Positions 36,128 to 44,544 of a DNA stretch of 64,000 nt are shown here, one piece after another. Source of the stretch: Desulfobacterales bacterium. Its GTDB lineage: Bacteria; Desulfobacterota; Desulfobacteria; Desulfobacterales; JAFDDL01. A program made the translations under genes and the position numbers. The notes under the pieces are model-generated. The model saw only the letters and a list, made by a program, of their open reading frames with translations. It searched no databases and was not told the origin of the DNA. Numbering within the stretch: the stretch's first letter is position 1; each line of letters begins with the position of its first letter. The stretch spans positions 25,712 through 89,711 of the forward strand of contig JAVEYW010000019.1 in assembly GCA_034003325.1 (NCBI GenBank). Reading direction: 5' to 3'.

Positions 36128-36298
36128 TCAACCCAAAAGCCTATTCCGGCAAAGCCGGAAGCTGGGCAGCTGGGATGCTGGGATGCATGAAAGCCATCTT
36201 TCACCTCCGGTTCGGTTCAACTCTTGCTCGATTTTGGCGCCGCACGCGGCGCAGTCGAGATTTTGAATTCGAAATCGAATGGACGGTGCGGATTCCAT
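36128..36298 (-). pseudogene. Truncated heavy-metal-associated (HMA) domain, start of a lost metal P-type ATPase
   Basis: The ATG at 36298, with GGGAG ten bases away, opens a 56-codon frame. The first 27 residues (MESAPSIRFRIQNLDCAACG, then AKIEQEL) match the start of an HMA domain with the metal-binding CxxC as CAAC, like CadA/ZntA/CopA N-termini. From about codon 28 the frame runs into repeat R3 and yields nonsense residues to a TGA at 36128. The rest of the ATPase is missing. The copper versus zinc/cadmium type is not determinable. Confidence 0.68.
36140..36215 (-). repeat. GCATCCCA-hairpin dispersed repeat, copy R3 (5' truncated)
   Basis: Minus orientation. It retains GAGGTGAAAGATGGC, the units GCATCCCA, GCATCCCA, GCTGCCCA and GCTTCCGG, and the 3' hairpin TTCCGGCTTTGCCGGAA, but lacks the ATGCACG hairpin. 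Its broken 5' end coincides with the point where the HMA gene stops matching its family. Confidence 0.78.
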
Positions 36299-36421
36299 GT
36301 TTCGGATACTCCCTGATCATTTTCTATCTCTTGTGAGGTCTGTGTACTCCACTTGCCGCCGGAGGATTGGCCTCTGCAGCGCCTCCGTCTGATCCACCCA
36401 CACGTCCACGGTTGCCCCGGA

Positions 36422-37531
36422 TTACTCCGCATGCAGCACCACGGAAAAACAGCTGAATAGCGCCCAGATGTCCTCCCCCTCGGTCAGATTAAGGTTTCGA
36501 CTTTCTGTGGTAGAAATAACAGCGCATAATTTGGTCGCATCCGAAATTCGGACAACGCACTCCGTATTGATACGGCCGGTTGTGATCCTTTCCAAGACCC
36601 CTTTCATCTTATTATCTGAACTGCAAACGGGCGCCTTGCCCCCTTTTTGCAGAAAAACCCACGGCGCCTTGACCTCGGCCGTAATCAGACGGCCTTTTGT
36701 CAGGCCGAGACGTTCCACGCTTTCGTTTGTAATCACCGTGGTGATGGAATGGCCTTCGAGAGTCGTCAATTCCACACGCGCCTGTATGTCGTCCCTCAGG
36801 ATGTTTTGAATTTTACCAAAGAAAGAGTTTCGCGCGCTGGTTTTTCGCACCGATTCTTTTTCCATGAAACGCTTTGCAACCTGCTGAATTTCTTCCTTCG
36901 AAAAGGATACGTAAGACGAAGTCAGATTGGGAGTCGAATGTCCCAACATCATCTGAACTGCCGGTAACGGCATGTTGCCCTGCATCAACTCCACGGCCCG
37001 CGCTTTGCGAATCATCTCAGGACCGCCCAAACGCTTGGGAAACCCACAGTCCTGAGTGCGTTCGTAAAATTTACGGCGCACAAAGCCGGGATCGACATGG
37101 AACATGTTTTGCTCAGCGCCTCTGGATAAAGGGTCTGCGAGTGCATCCTGAATCTCGCGGGAGAGTGTTTCCGAGACCTGAACCTCCCTTGAGCTCGAGT
37201 CCATGCCGGCAACATTGCCACGAAAAAAGATCGCCCGCCGGACAGGATCGATGTCCTCAAACGGGTTCAGCGCCAAGACTTCGCTCAACTTGGCACCCGT
37301 ATATCGGATCAGCAGAAAAATGAATAAAATTCGGCGGCGGGACAGGCGCACATCGGCACGCGGCGAGCTTTCAGCCCATTCCCGGAAAGATTGCTCCAGC
37401 CGGTTGAGCTGAACCGTGTCCAGGCAGTTGCCATCCTCTGGAATCGAAACGATACGTCCGTGGTCCCTGCTTTCGGACAATGGCGTTGGTGAAACAGTAC
37501 GCGTTGGATCAATTTTTGTATTTGAATTCAT
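36422..37531 (-). CDS. tunR: TunR-like regulator: tyrosine-recombinase-fold domain plus two TOBE/Mop domains
   Basis: Residues 40-225 form a tyrosine-recombinase-like domain: RYTGAKLSEVLAL in the region of the first catalytic Arg, and MMLGHSTPNLTSSYVSF retaining the GHS and Tyr block. However, the HxxR motif has lost its His (EMIRKAR), which argues against recombinase activity. Residues 232-295 and 305-365 are two TOBE/Mop oxyanion-binding domains (ARVELTTLEGHSITTVITN; CVVRISDATKLCAVISTTES). This matches TunR, the tungstate-responsive regulator family of sulfate reducers. No tup or mod transporter genes are near, so targets lie elsewhere. ATG 37531 chosen. Confidence 0.82.
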   Translation of the reverse strand: MNSNTKIDPTRTVSPTPLSESRDHGRIVSIPEDGNCLDTVQLNRLEQSFREWAESSPRADVRLSRRRILFIFLLIRYTGAKLSEVLALNPFEDIDPVRRAIFFRGNVAGMDSSSREVQVSETLSREIQDALADPLSRGAEQNMFHVDPGFVRRKFYERTQDCGFPKRLGGPEMIRKARAVELMQGNMPLPAVQMMLGHSTPNLTSSYVSFSKEEIQQVAKRFMEKESVRKTSARNSFFGKIQNILRDDIQARVELTTLEGHSITTVITNESVERLGLTKGRLITAEVKAPWVFLQKGGKAPVCSSDNKMKGVLERITTGRINTECVVRISDATKLCAVISTTESRNLNLTEGEDIWALFSCFSVVLHAE

Positions 37532-37577
37532 CGAATGGTACCATCGACTAACCCGGCTCTGCGATCAGGCCCTTTCG

Positions 37578-37670
37578 GCCCTTTATCAGAAACATGCACG
37601 AAAAAACGTGTATCATTAAAGAAGGTGATTAGCTGCCAAGCATCCCAGCATCCGGCTTTGCCGGTTTAGG
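37578..37670 (+). repeat. GCATCCCA-hairpin dispersed repeat, copy R4
   Basis: CCCTTTATCAGAAACATGCA begins the 5' hairpin (ATGCACG-AAAAAA-CGTGTAT). Then come GAAGGTG, two 8-bp units (GCATCCCA, GCATCCGG) after a degenerate one, and the 3' hairpin CCGGCTTTGCCGG with TTTAGG. It lies just upstream of the TunR-like gene, in the opposite orientation. A TGAGTAGTTA at 37682-37691, like the end of the 57-bp repeat, follows. Confidence 0.82.
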
Positions 37671-37751
37671 CATTTTCTATTTGAGTAGTTATAGCATATC
37701 CCCTTCGTAAAGTAACTCGGCTTCTTTTTTCACGTTTAGTCTGCGTTTAAG

Positions 37752-38707
37752 CTATTTCTCTATTTCGACCGCAACAAATACAGCAGCTGAAAGAACCAAA
37801 ACCATCGCAAGTTCATTTATGGTAAGCGGCACCGTCTTGAAAACCGGGTTCAGGAAAGGAATGTAGATCGTTGCAAATTGGAGAAGGACGGTTGCCATAA
37901 CGCTCAGCATCAAAGGCTTATTGGTGAAAAAGCCCTGAGTAAAGATCGACTCCTTTTCAGAACGGATGGCAAGGACATGGCCCAACTGAAGAAGACAAAG
38001 CGTGGCAACCACCATCGTCTGCCAGTGCGCATCCCCCGTGTGAATCGCCCATGCCTGAAGCGACAGCACCACGCCCGCCATCAGAAGGCCCACCCACACC
38101 GCATGATATCCCAGCCCGCCGGAAAAGACACTTTCCTTTGAATGACGCGGCGGCCACTTCATAATATTTCGCTCCGCGGGTTCCATTGAAAGCGCCAGGG
38201 CCGGAAGACCGTCGGTCACCAGGTTTATCCAGAGAATGTGTATCGGCTGAAGGGGTATCGGAAGCCCCAGAAACGGCGCCACAGATGACGATCACGGCAT
38301 AGGCAAGCTTTTTCCCGAATGCGGCCAGCCTTTTCTGAAGCGGCGTTTTTCCCTCTTCCGCCGCTTGCAACAGCGTCGCGATTTTCCCGAGTTCCGTCGT
38401 CATGCCGGTTGCCGTAACCAGGCCGATCCCCCGGCACAAGGTCTGAAGCCGGAATAACGGATTGCTCGCCGATGAACCCAGAAATGAGCGCCGCGGCGAT
38501 AAGGATCATAATCAGAAAATCCGAAAATTGATCCAGGAGCATGCTTAAGGCGGTTTTCCCTTTTTTTTCGACCAGTTCGTTCGGTCCGAACCGCTGCAAC
38601 CGCATTTCGGCTTCTTCCGGCGCAATCCCCGTCAGGGATGAATTGATTTCCGCCAGCGCTTGCGCCGTGCTCATCGTGTGCCGTGCCACTGCTCCATCTT
38701 CGCTCAT
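37752..38707 (-). pseudogene. Calcium-type P-type ATPase reduced to three fragments
   Basis: From the start at 38707 (GAGGAG before ATG), about 85 codons give the cation-ATPase N-terminus and first helices ([37 protein letters not shown]). A different frame then gives [20 protein letters not shown] and on to [10 protein letters not shown] third frame gives the C-terminal membrane part (LPLQP-like [20 protein letters not shown]) to EIEK at 37752. The actuator part, the DKTGT phosphorylation site and the nucleotide-binding domain are all missing. About 950 bases remain of roughly 2700. Two deletions, both frame-breaking, explain it. Confidence 0.85.
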
Positions 38708-38770
38708 GGACTCCTCGTTTATCGGCCCGCCGATTCAGGTCGGGGGCAACCGGTTCGGGTTCACCCAAAT

Positions 38771-38811
38771 AAAAAGACCTTTGCCACGGATTACCCGGTG
38801 GCAAAGGTCTT
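38771..38811 (-). terminator. Rho-independent terminator for the hybrid kinase unit
   Basis: A perfect 14-bp stem (AAGACCTTTGCCAC with its complement) and a 10-base loop, followed on the minus strand by TTTTTATTT. It lies downstream of the kinase gene and the prmA fragment. Confidence 0.88.
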
Positions 38812-38917
38812 GCTTGTTAGAATTCTCTAACCAGTGGTACCGGATTTTCAGGCCGTGTTGACGATAGCCACTGATTCAGCTACTCCCCTTTGTTGCGCGA
38901 TGGTTCAAATCATTCAT

Positions 38918-39179
38918 TCACTTGTCAAGATACAATCTTCGTTGGGAAAAAACCAAGCCGGCCCAGTCTTTTTCCGTTTCTTCCCACCGGCAGGACATGC
39001 ACGCATCCTCATAACTGGTTTTGATATCCGCGCATTCATTCTGCTTTATCCCCGATAGCACGATGGCGCCACCGTCCCGCAAATAAGCCGTGATAACGGG
39101 TTTTAATCCATGAAGGGTGGGGGCACGCAGGTTTGCCGTCACCAGGGAAAATTGATGACCAGGTAAATCCGTCAGGGAA
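38918..39179 (-). pseudogene. prmA: C-terminal fragment of ribosomal protein L11 methyltransferase
   Basis: About 85 codons in one frame. SLTDLPGHQFSLVTANLRAP matches the family's DLVTANILAP block (normally the NxxxP-type catalytic motif), followed by AYLRDGGAIVLSGI, like KPGGRLILSGI, and a closing strand. The N-terminal domain and the SAM-binding glycine loop are missing, and a stop codon in frame lies inside the kinase gene end. It immediately follows the kinase stop. Recognition is by motif only. Confidence 0.6.
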
Positions 39180-41369
39180 TCAACCGGTTTTATCTTTCAG
39201 CACCGCCGCTATCGTCTCTCTGAGCTGAACCAGTGTATAGGGTTTTACGATCCTGGCATTAAAACCGTACCGGGAATATTCAAGAATGACAGGCGCATTG
39301 ACATGCCCGCTGGAAACGATGGCCCGAACGCCGGGATCGATTTCCTTAAGTTGCTGAAGCGCTTTTTCAGCCCCTGCGCCGCCTTTGATGGTGAGATCCA
39401 GAATGACTGCATCGTAGGGCGCACCTTCTTCAATCGCTTTCCGGTACCATTGGCAAGTCTCTTTCCCATTCGTTACGATCGTGGGTTCATATCCAAGATG
39501 GGAAAGCATGTTGCCGGCAAGCGTTGCCAAAATAGCCTCGTCCTCCATTACCAGAATTCTTTTTTTCGCGCCCGAGTGTTCCGCCCGAGGCGCAGGCGGT
39601 GTCTCAAGGCACGCCTCTTTAGCCGGAAAACACATCGTCACCGTTGTCCCCGCGCCCCTTTCTGAAGAAATCACCACCTGCCCCCCATGGTTTTTCATGA
39701 TAGAATAGGTGGTGGTCAGCCCGAGTCCCATCCCCTTGCGATTTCCCTTTTCCTTTGTGGAAAAATAAGGGTCGAACACGCGATGAATATCTTCCTCGGC
39801 AATCCCCCTTCCAAAATCCCTGACCGATACCCGAACGAACTTGCCCAAACTCAGGGAAAGCCTTTTGGCTTCTTCCAGGGAAGGCGGCTCCCAATTTTCA
39901 GCCTGAACTTCAATACGCCCCCCCTCTTTTGAAGCATCCATCGCATTGGCAAGCACGTGACGTAACGCATCCGTTATTTGTTCCGCATCAAACTCAACCG
40001 CCCAAAGCCCTTTGGAAACCTTCACGTCTTCTTGAAAGCTTGTACCGGCAAGTGTCAGCTTGACCGTATCCCGAAGCAGATTTTCAATGTTCCCGATTCG
40101 CTTCTGCGGTGTGCCGCCGGTGGCAAAAGTGATGAGTTTCATTGTTAAATCCTTGGCTTGCATACACGATTGTTCAGCCTGATTCAGCAGCGGCAACACG
40201 GAGCGAACCCAACCGGCCTCCTCTCGAACCAGCGAAATGCTGCCAAGAATAACCGTCAGCAGGTTGTTAAAATCATGGGCAATGCCACCTGCCATCACGC
40301 CGGCCGCTTCGAATTTCTTGGCGTTCAACAGGGCGTCCATTGACGCGGCACGCGCGGTATCATCCTGAATAATCGCAAGAATGTGCGGAACCGCCTGATC
40401 CGATGTGAGAACGGCGGTCGAAATACTCACAATCCGCCGCTCGCCGTCGGATCGAATGATTTCCACTTCATTCAGCCGACACTCCTCTCCCCGCAACATT
40501 CGCTTAATGGTATCTTTTTGAGGAAGCCCACCATCAGGCGCCCTTAAAATCATACGCCCCGGCCCGTGCCGGTTGATTTCCTCCATGCTATAACCGGTGA
40601 TCTCGGTTATTCGGTCGTTCCAGACGGAAAAGTGCAAAAAAGGCTTATCCTTGATGCGCCGGCAAACACAAAAGCCTTCGGAAGCCCGCTCGACAATCGC
40701 TTTTCGAAAAGACGCCTCCTGCTCAAGCGCCCTTTCCATTTGCTCATGCTGAATCAACATCTCTTTTAACACATCCGCCTGCTGCCGAACCTGCTCATAG
40801 AGTTCCGCGTTATAGAGGCTGCTTCCGACATGCGCGGCAAGGGTCCTCAAGAAGGCGTCCTGCTCCGAGAAATCCCTTTTTTGACGGGATGCCAGAGCGA
40901 TCACACCGATCGTCCGCATGCCGGCAAAAAGGGGCAATGCGGCGAAAGAGGTCAACCCTGCGTCCTTGCATTCAGTTAAGGTACATCGTTCATCCCGGTG
41001 AATATCAATCGAATAGAGCGGATTACCGGTTTCAGCCACGATCCCGCATAAACACTGCCCCACCTTTTTCTTAATGGGAGAATTGATTTCAACCGGATGA
41101 ATGCCTTTTCCCGGATTCAGGCAGATAAGGCTGTCGCCCTGCTTAAGAAAACTGAGGACGACATCCGGGTTGATAAAGGATTGGATTTGTCGATGGGCGC
41201 AACCGATCACCTCGTCAACGGAAAGATAACGGGTGACCTCCTGAGCAAAACGGTTTAACGCCGCCAGTTGCGTCACCTGCTGTTGAAGCTTTTGATTTTC
41301 CAGTCCTTGCTTGGAAATGTGGTCCCTCAGCATTGCCACCTGCAAATCAGGCGATTGTTCTTTCGTCAT
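39180..41369 (-). CDS. Hybrid sensor histidine kinase (GAF-PAS-HisKA-HATPase-REC)
   Basis: Cytoplasmic two-component kinase, 729 residues, no membrane helix. A coiled-coil N-terminus (20-50) is followed by a GAF domain (50-200) with several cysteines (CLCGI, CTLTEC) that may sense redox or a ligand, a PAS domain (about 230-345), HisKA with GIAHDFNNLLTVILG (phospho-His), HATPase (N, G1, G2 boxes: NAMDASKEGG, DFGRGIAEED, GMGLGL), and a C-terminal receiver with MEDE, the phospho-Asp in DAVILDL and conserved Lys in IVKPY. AGGAGG is 11 bases before the ATG. The output partner is not in the window. Confidence 0.93.
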   Translation of the reverse strand: MTKEQSPDLQVAMLRDHISKQGLENQKLQQQVTQLAALNRFAQEVTRYLSVDEVIGCAHRQIQSFINPDVVLSFLKQGDSLICLNPGKGIHPVEINSPIKKKVGQCLCGIVAETGNPLYSIDIHRDERCTLTECKDAGLTSFAALPLFAGMRTIGVIALASRQKRDFSEQDAFLRTLAAHVGSSLYNAELYEQVRQQADVLKEMLIQHEQMERALEQEASFRKAIVERASEGFCVCRRIKDKPFLHFSVWNDRITEITGYSMEEINRHGPGRMILRAPDGGLPQKDTIKRMLRGEECRLNEVEIIRSDGERRIVSISTAVLTSDQAVPHILAIIQDDTARAASMDALLNAKKFEAAGVMAGGIAHDFNNLLTVILGSISLVREEAGWVRSVLPLLNQAEQSCMQAKDLTMKLITFATGGTPQKRIGNIENLLRDTVKLTLAGTSFQEDVKVSKGLWAVEFDAEQITDALRHVLANAMDASKEGGRIEVQAENWEPPSLEEAKRLSLSLGKFVRVSVRDFGRGIAEEDIHRVFDPYFSTKEKGNRKGMGLGLTTTYSIMKNHGGQVVISSERGAGTTVTMCFPAKEACLETPPAPRAEHSGAKKRILVMEDEAILATLAGNMLSHLGYEPTIVTNGKETCQWYRKAIEEGAPYDAVILDLTIKGGAGAEKALQQLKEIDPGVRAIVSSGHVNAPVILEYSRYGFNARIVKPYTLVQLRETIAAVLKDKTG

Positions 41370-41861
41370 TCGTCAGGGCCTCCTGCAATGCGCATACTCA
41401 TCTCCAAGCCGCATGGTAACAACATATTGACAACGAAAACAACCACATCAACACAGAGGATTCCAAAAAGCGCTGAGGCCTTCAGCCCGGAAGCGGCTTT
41501 CAGGCTGGCATAGCCTGCTTTTTCGTGTATGTTGCTGATTATGGATCTAACATTCCCACCGGGCGCTTTCAAGAAATTCCACGCACTTGCAATCTTTTTT
41601 ACACCTAACCCCATTAAATTTAAATTAAAATAAATTTGTTAAGCACCGCCAATCCGGTGGGGTTTTGCAGTCAACGCGCCCCCACGTTAAATAAAAACAA
41701 TACCAAAAGGTTGATCAATTATAGCGCTTGTTATTAATATTCATTACAAGGCTCATGTTAAACGGCGCTCCTTATTTGTATCGCGGGAACAAGGGCCGTC
41801 GGCAGTTTAATCAAACACATCCGCCACAGTCAATGGCGCCGAAATAATGCAGGAGATACAG
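41370..41861. other. Divergent intergenic region
   Basis: Between the leftward kinase and rightward radical SAM genes. It contains a degenerate repeat copy R6 (41481-41540); the remainder is AT-rich and shows no gene. Promoters for both directions should be here. Confidence 0.5.
41481..41540 (-). repeat. GCATCCCA-hairpin repeat family, degenerate copy R6
   Basis: On the minus strand, AATCAGCAACATACACGAAA matches the start of R4/R5 with two substitutions and continues AAGC. Only this 5' portion is recognisable; the 8-bp array is gone and GGCT/AGCC forms a different hairpin. Confidence 0.45.
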
Positions 41862-43028
41862 ATGACTTTCCCCCATAACGAACTGGCCGGGTACCAGGGC
41901 TTTGAGCAAGGCCCGATTCGGCCGCCCAGCGAGGCGTACAGCCTTCTAATACGCGTCACCCGCAATTGCCCTTGGAACCGGTGCACCTTTTGCACGATCT
42001 ATAAAACAACGCAATTTTCCCTGCGCCCCGTCGCCCATGTGATCGAGGATATTGATCGCGTTCACCGGTATCTCTCCGGTTTCTTTAAAAACGCCGATGC
42101 GTCTCAGCCCATAACCCGGGAACGGGCGGTAGCCGTCGCCGATGACATCATCCCTAAAGACACCATGGCCTTTCAAGCCGCATACCATTGGGCAAGCACC
42201 GGCATGCAATCCATTTTCCTGCAGGATGCCAACAGCCTGATTATAAAGCCGGAGGCGTTAATCCACATTTTGCGGCATCTGAAAAAACGCTTTCCGTGGG
42301 TGGAAAGGATCACTTCCTATGCGCGGTCCCGCACCATCGCCCGCATTCATGACGATGATCTTGGGGCCATGCGGGAAGCCGGGTTGAACCGAATCCACAT
42401 CGGGCTGGAATCCGGTGCCGATGCCGTATTGAAAATGATATCCAAGGGCGTTGACCAGGCCACCCACATCAAGGCGGGCTTGAAGGTGAAAAAGGCAGGC
42501 ATGGAATTATCCGAATACGTGATGCCGGGTCTCGGTGGAAAAGCCCTGTCCACCGAGCACGCCATGGAAACGGCATATACGTTGAACCAAATCAACCCGG
42601 ACTTTATTCGGCTTCGCTCCCTCACGGTTCCCAACCAATCCTGTCTTTATCAGGTACTTGCGGCCGGCGACTTTCAAAAATGCACGGAAATCGAAACCGC
42701 CGGGGAAATTCTTCTGTTTCTCGAACATCTTAACGGTATTACCAGCACGGTGAAAAGCGATCATGTTCTAAATCTGTTCCAGGAAATAGAAGGCACCCTG
42801 CCCGGGGATAAACCGGCCATGACGGGCGTTATAAAGACCTTTCTGGCCTTGCCGCCCGCGGATCAGTGTATCTACATCGTGGGCAGGCGCATGGGCATCC
42901 TGTCCCAACTATCCGACATGCAGCGCCCTCACCGCTATCAAAAGGTTCAAGACACCTGTACGCGGCTCGGCATTACCGCTGAAAATGTGGATAGGTTCAT
43001 CGATGAGATGACGAAACGGTTTGTATAA
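41862..43028 (+). CDS. Radical SAM protein (CX4CX2C cluster)
   Basis: Radical SAM enzyme, 388 residues. The iron-sulfur site reads CPWNRCTFC, a CX4CX2C variant of the usual CX3CX2C. The barrel continues with RIHIGLESGADAVLKMISKG, a signature of the elongator/MiaB-like Elp3 branch. A C-terminal helical part (about 280-388) has no recognised domain. Start: GGAG six bases before ATG 41862; ATG 41847 is also in frame but weaker. Reaction unknown. Its 3' end overlaps by 32 bases the convergent second radical SAM gene. Confidence 0.88.
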   Translation: MTFPHNELAGYQGFEQGPIRPPSEAYSLLIRVTRNCPWNRCTFCTIYKTTQFSLRPVAHVIEDIDRVHRYLSGFFKNADASQPITRERAVAVADDIIPKDTMAFQAAYHWASTGMQSIFLQDANSLIIKPEALIHILRHLKKRFPWVERITSYARSRTIARIHDDDLGAMREAGLNRIHIGLESGADAVLKMISKGVDQATHIKAGLKVKKAGMELSEYVMPGLGGKALSTEHAMETAYTLNQINPDFIRLRSLTVPNQSCLYQVLAAGDFQKCTEIETAGEILLFLEHLNGITSTVKSDHVLNLFQEIEGTLPGDKPAMTGVIKTFLALPPADQCIYIVGRRMGILSQLSDMQRPHRYQKVQDTCTRLGITAENVDRFIDEMTKRFV

Positions 43029-44541
43029 AAGGGGCATGATTGGAGGTAAACACCGGCGGATCACGGCGAACAATATCCGCGACATTCGGGTGGCGCTTGA
43101 ACTTTTTATCTAAAAACTGCCGAACGCGGTGCCGATCCCAGCCCGAAGGATGCGAAAAGTTGCGATACAAGGACAGATCCCCGTCGTAAAAATCGCCGGT
43201 AAGCAACAAATCCGCCTCGGGCCCATAAGCGGGCAAATTGAAAACCGCCAGGTTCAGAAACGAGATGGCCCGGTGATGGACCACGGTAAAGGCGAGCGTT
43301 TTTTCAGCATCCGCCTCGGTTTCCCAAGGAGTTCCGAATAGCAGGTAAACATAGGTGGCGATGCCGGCCGCTTTCAGACAGTCCAGCGCCTTTGCGGCAA
43401 GGGTCAGATCGATCCCCTTGCCAAAGGCATTCAGCACGCGCTGGGATCCCGACTCAAGCCCAACCTGAAGCATCACACACCCAGACCGTTTTAACCTTCG
43501 GCAAAACTCCGGGTCCACCAGCGCCGCCGTAATTCTGACAAATCCGTACCAGGGAGCGATTCGCGGCGCGCCGGCAAGGGCTTTAAGCAGGGCCGGGCTT
43601 ACGGCATTGTCCGTCAAATGAATGAGGGCGGGCCGATACCGATCGGCCAGAAAGGTCAATTGCGTCAGCACCAGCGCCGGCGGAATCGGCCGATAGGGAT
43701 TTTTTTCCGCCCGTTCGGGGCAAAACGCACATTTTCGCCAGTAGCACCCCGAAGAGGCGCTATAGGGCATCACCCTTCCGGGAGAAAGATAGGCGTCCAG
43801 GGAAAATCCATCAAAACAAGGAAGGGGATACTCATCCGTAATGACTATCCCCAGGGCAGCCAGCAACGCCTGCTCGCCCGGACCGCACACGAGCGTGTCA
43901 ATAATGCCGGAAAATGGGTTTTGCCATTCGGGCCGCTTCATCCAGGAGGTCACCAATCCGCCGCCCATCATAATCCGAACTTTCGAATCCAGCCGTTTTA
44001 ACGCCCCGATCATGGCAAACGCGCACAAGGCCTGGGGTAAAAAATTAACTGAAATTCCGATCAGGTCAGGCCGTTTCGCCGTGATCAATTCACGCAACCG
44101 GTTTTCAAAATAAGGAAAAAAGCAGTTTTTCTCGGGCGATTCAAAGGCCGATAGGAGATGCCCGCTGTTCAATGGGGAAAGCGCGGCATCCTGATAATTG
44201 GATAAGGTGATTTCCACATCAGCGGTCTTTCCTTTTTGGGTGAGCACCCGGTTCAAATCCAAAACCGCCTGGCGATAACGGTCCAACCGGGTGTAGGTGC
44301 CCGGTTCCCGCAACGCATTCAAATTCCGTTGAATACCCGTGACGGCGCGACGGGTCCAGGTATCCATGGCCGGCGCTGGGGAGTTCAATAAGTACTCGAG
44401 CCCCTCGATGTTGGCATCCAGTATCTCACATTCAACCCCGTGCCACGCCAATGCGCCGGCCAGCCGGGCAATGCCCGGCGGCGGCTCGCAGGGCCGCACC
44501 ACCGGCGGATGAATCAGAAGCACCCGGGACTGTGAATTCAT
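42997..44541 (-). CDS. B12-binding-domain radical SAM protein
   Basis: 514 residues. The N-terminal part (1-190) looks like a cobalamin-binding Rossmann domain (VLLIHPPVVRPCEPPPGIARL, ADVEITLSN, LIGISVNFLPQALCA). It lacks the DxHxxG motif in clear form, so the cofactor may bind base-off or not at all. The radical SAM cluster is CYWRKCAFC (CX4CX2C), near residue 260. The barrel shows VMLQVGLESGSQRVLNAFGKG. The product is unknown; such enzymes often methylate unactivated carbons or modify RNA, peptides or lipids. It is preceded three bases away by the Mut7-C gene, forming an operon. Confidence 0.87.
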   Translation of the reverse strand: MNSQSRVLLIHPPVVRPCEPPPGIARLAGALAWHGVECEILDANIEGLEYLLNSPAPAMDTWTRRAVTGIQRNLNALREPGTYTRLDRYRQAVLDLNRVLTQKGKTADVEITLSNYQDAALSPLNSGHLLSAFESPEKNCFFPYFENRLRELITAKRPDLIGISVNFLPQALCAFAMIGALKRLDSKVRIMMGGGLVTSWMKRPEWQNPFSGIIDTLVCGPGEQALLAALGIVITDEYPLPCFDGFSLDAYLSPGRVMPYSASSGCYWRKCAFCPERAEKNPYRPIPPALVLTQLTFLADRYRPALIHLTDNAVSPALLKALAGAPRIAPWYGFVRITAALVDPEFCRRLKRSGCVMLQVGLESGSQRVLNAFGKGIDLTLAAKALDCLKAAGIATYVYLLFGTPWETEADAEKTLAFTVVHHRAISFLNLAVFNLPAYGPEADLLLTGDFYDGDLSLYRNFSHPSGWDRHRVRQFLDKKFKRHPNVADIVRRDPPVFTSNHAPFIQTVSSSHR

Positions 44542-44544
44542 GTA

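Larger units (their letters stand above)
36056..36421. other. Region with truncated HMA gene and repeat R3
   Basis: Between the Cys-rich gene and the TunR-like gene. It holds a truncated heavy-metal-associated domain (36128-36298) and repeat copy R3. Bases 36300-36421 show no gene. Their position beside the efflux operon suggests a lost metal P-type ATPase. Confidence 0.6.
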
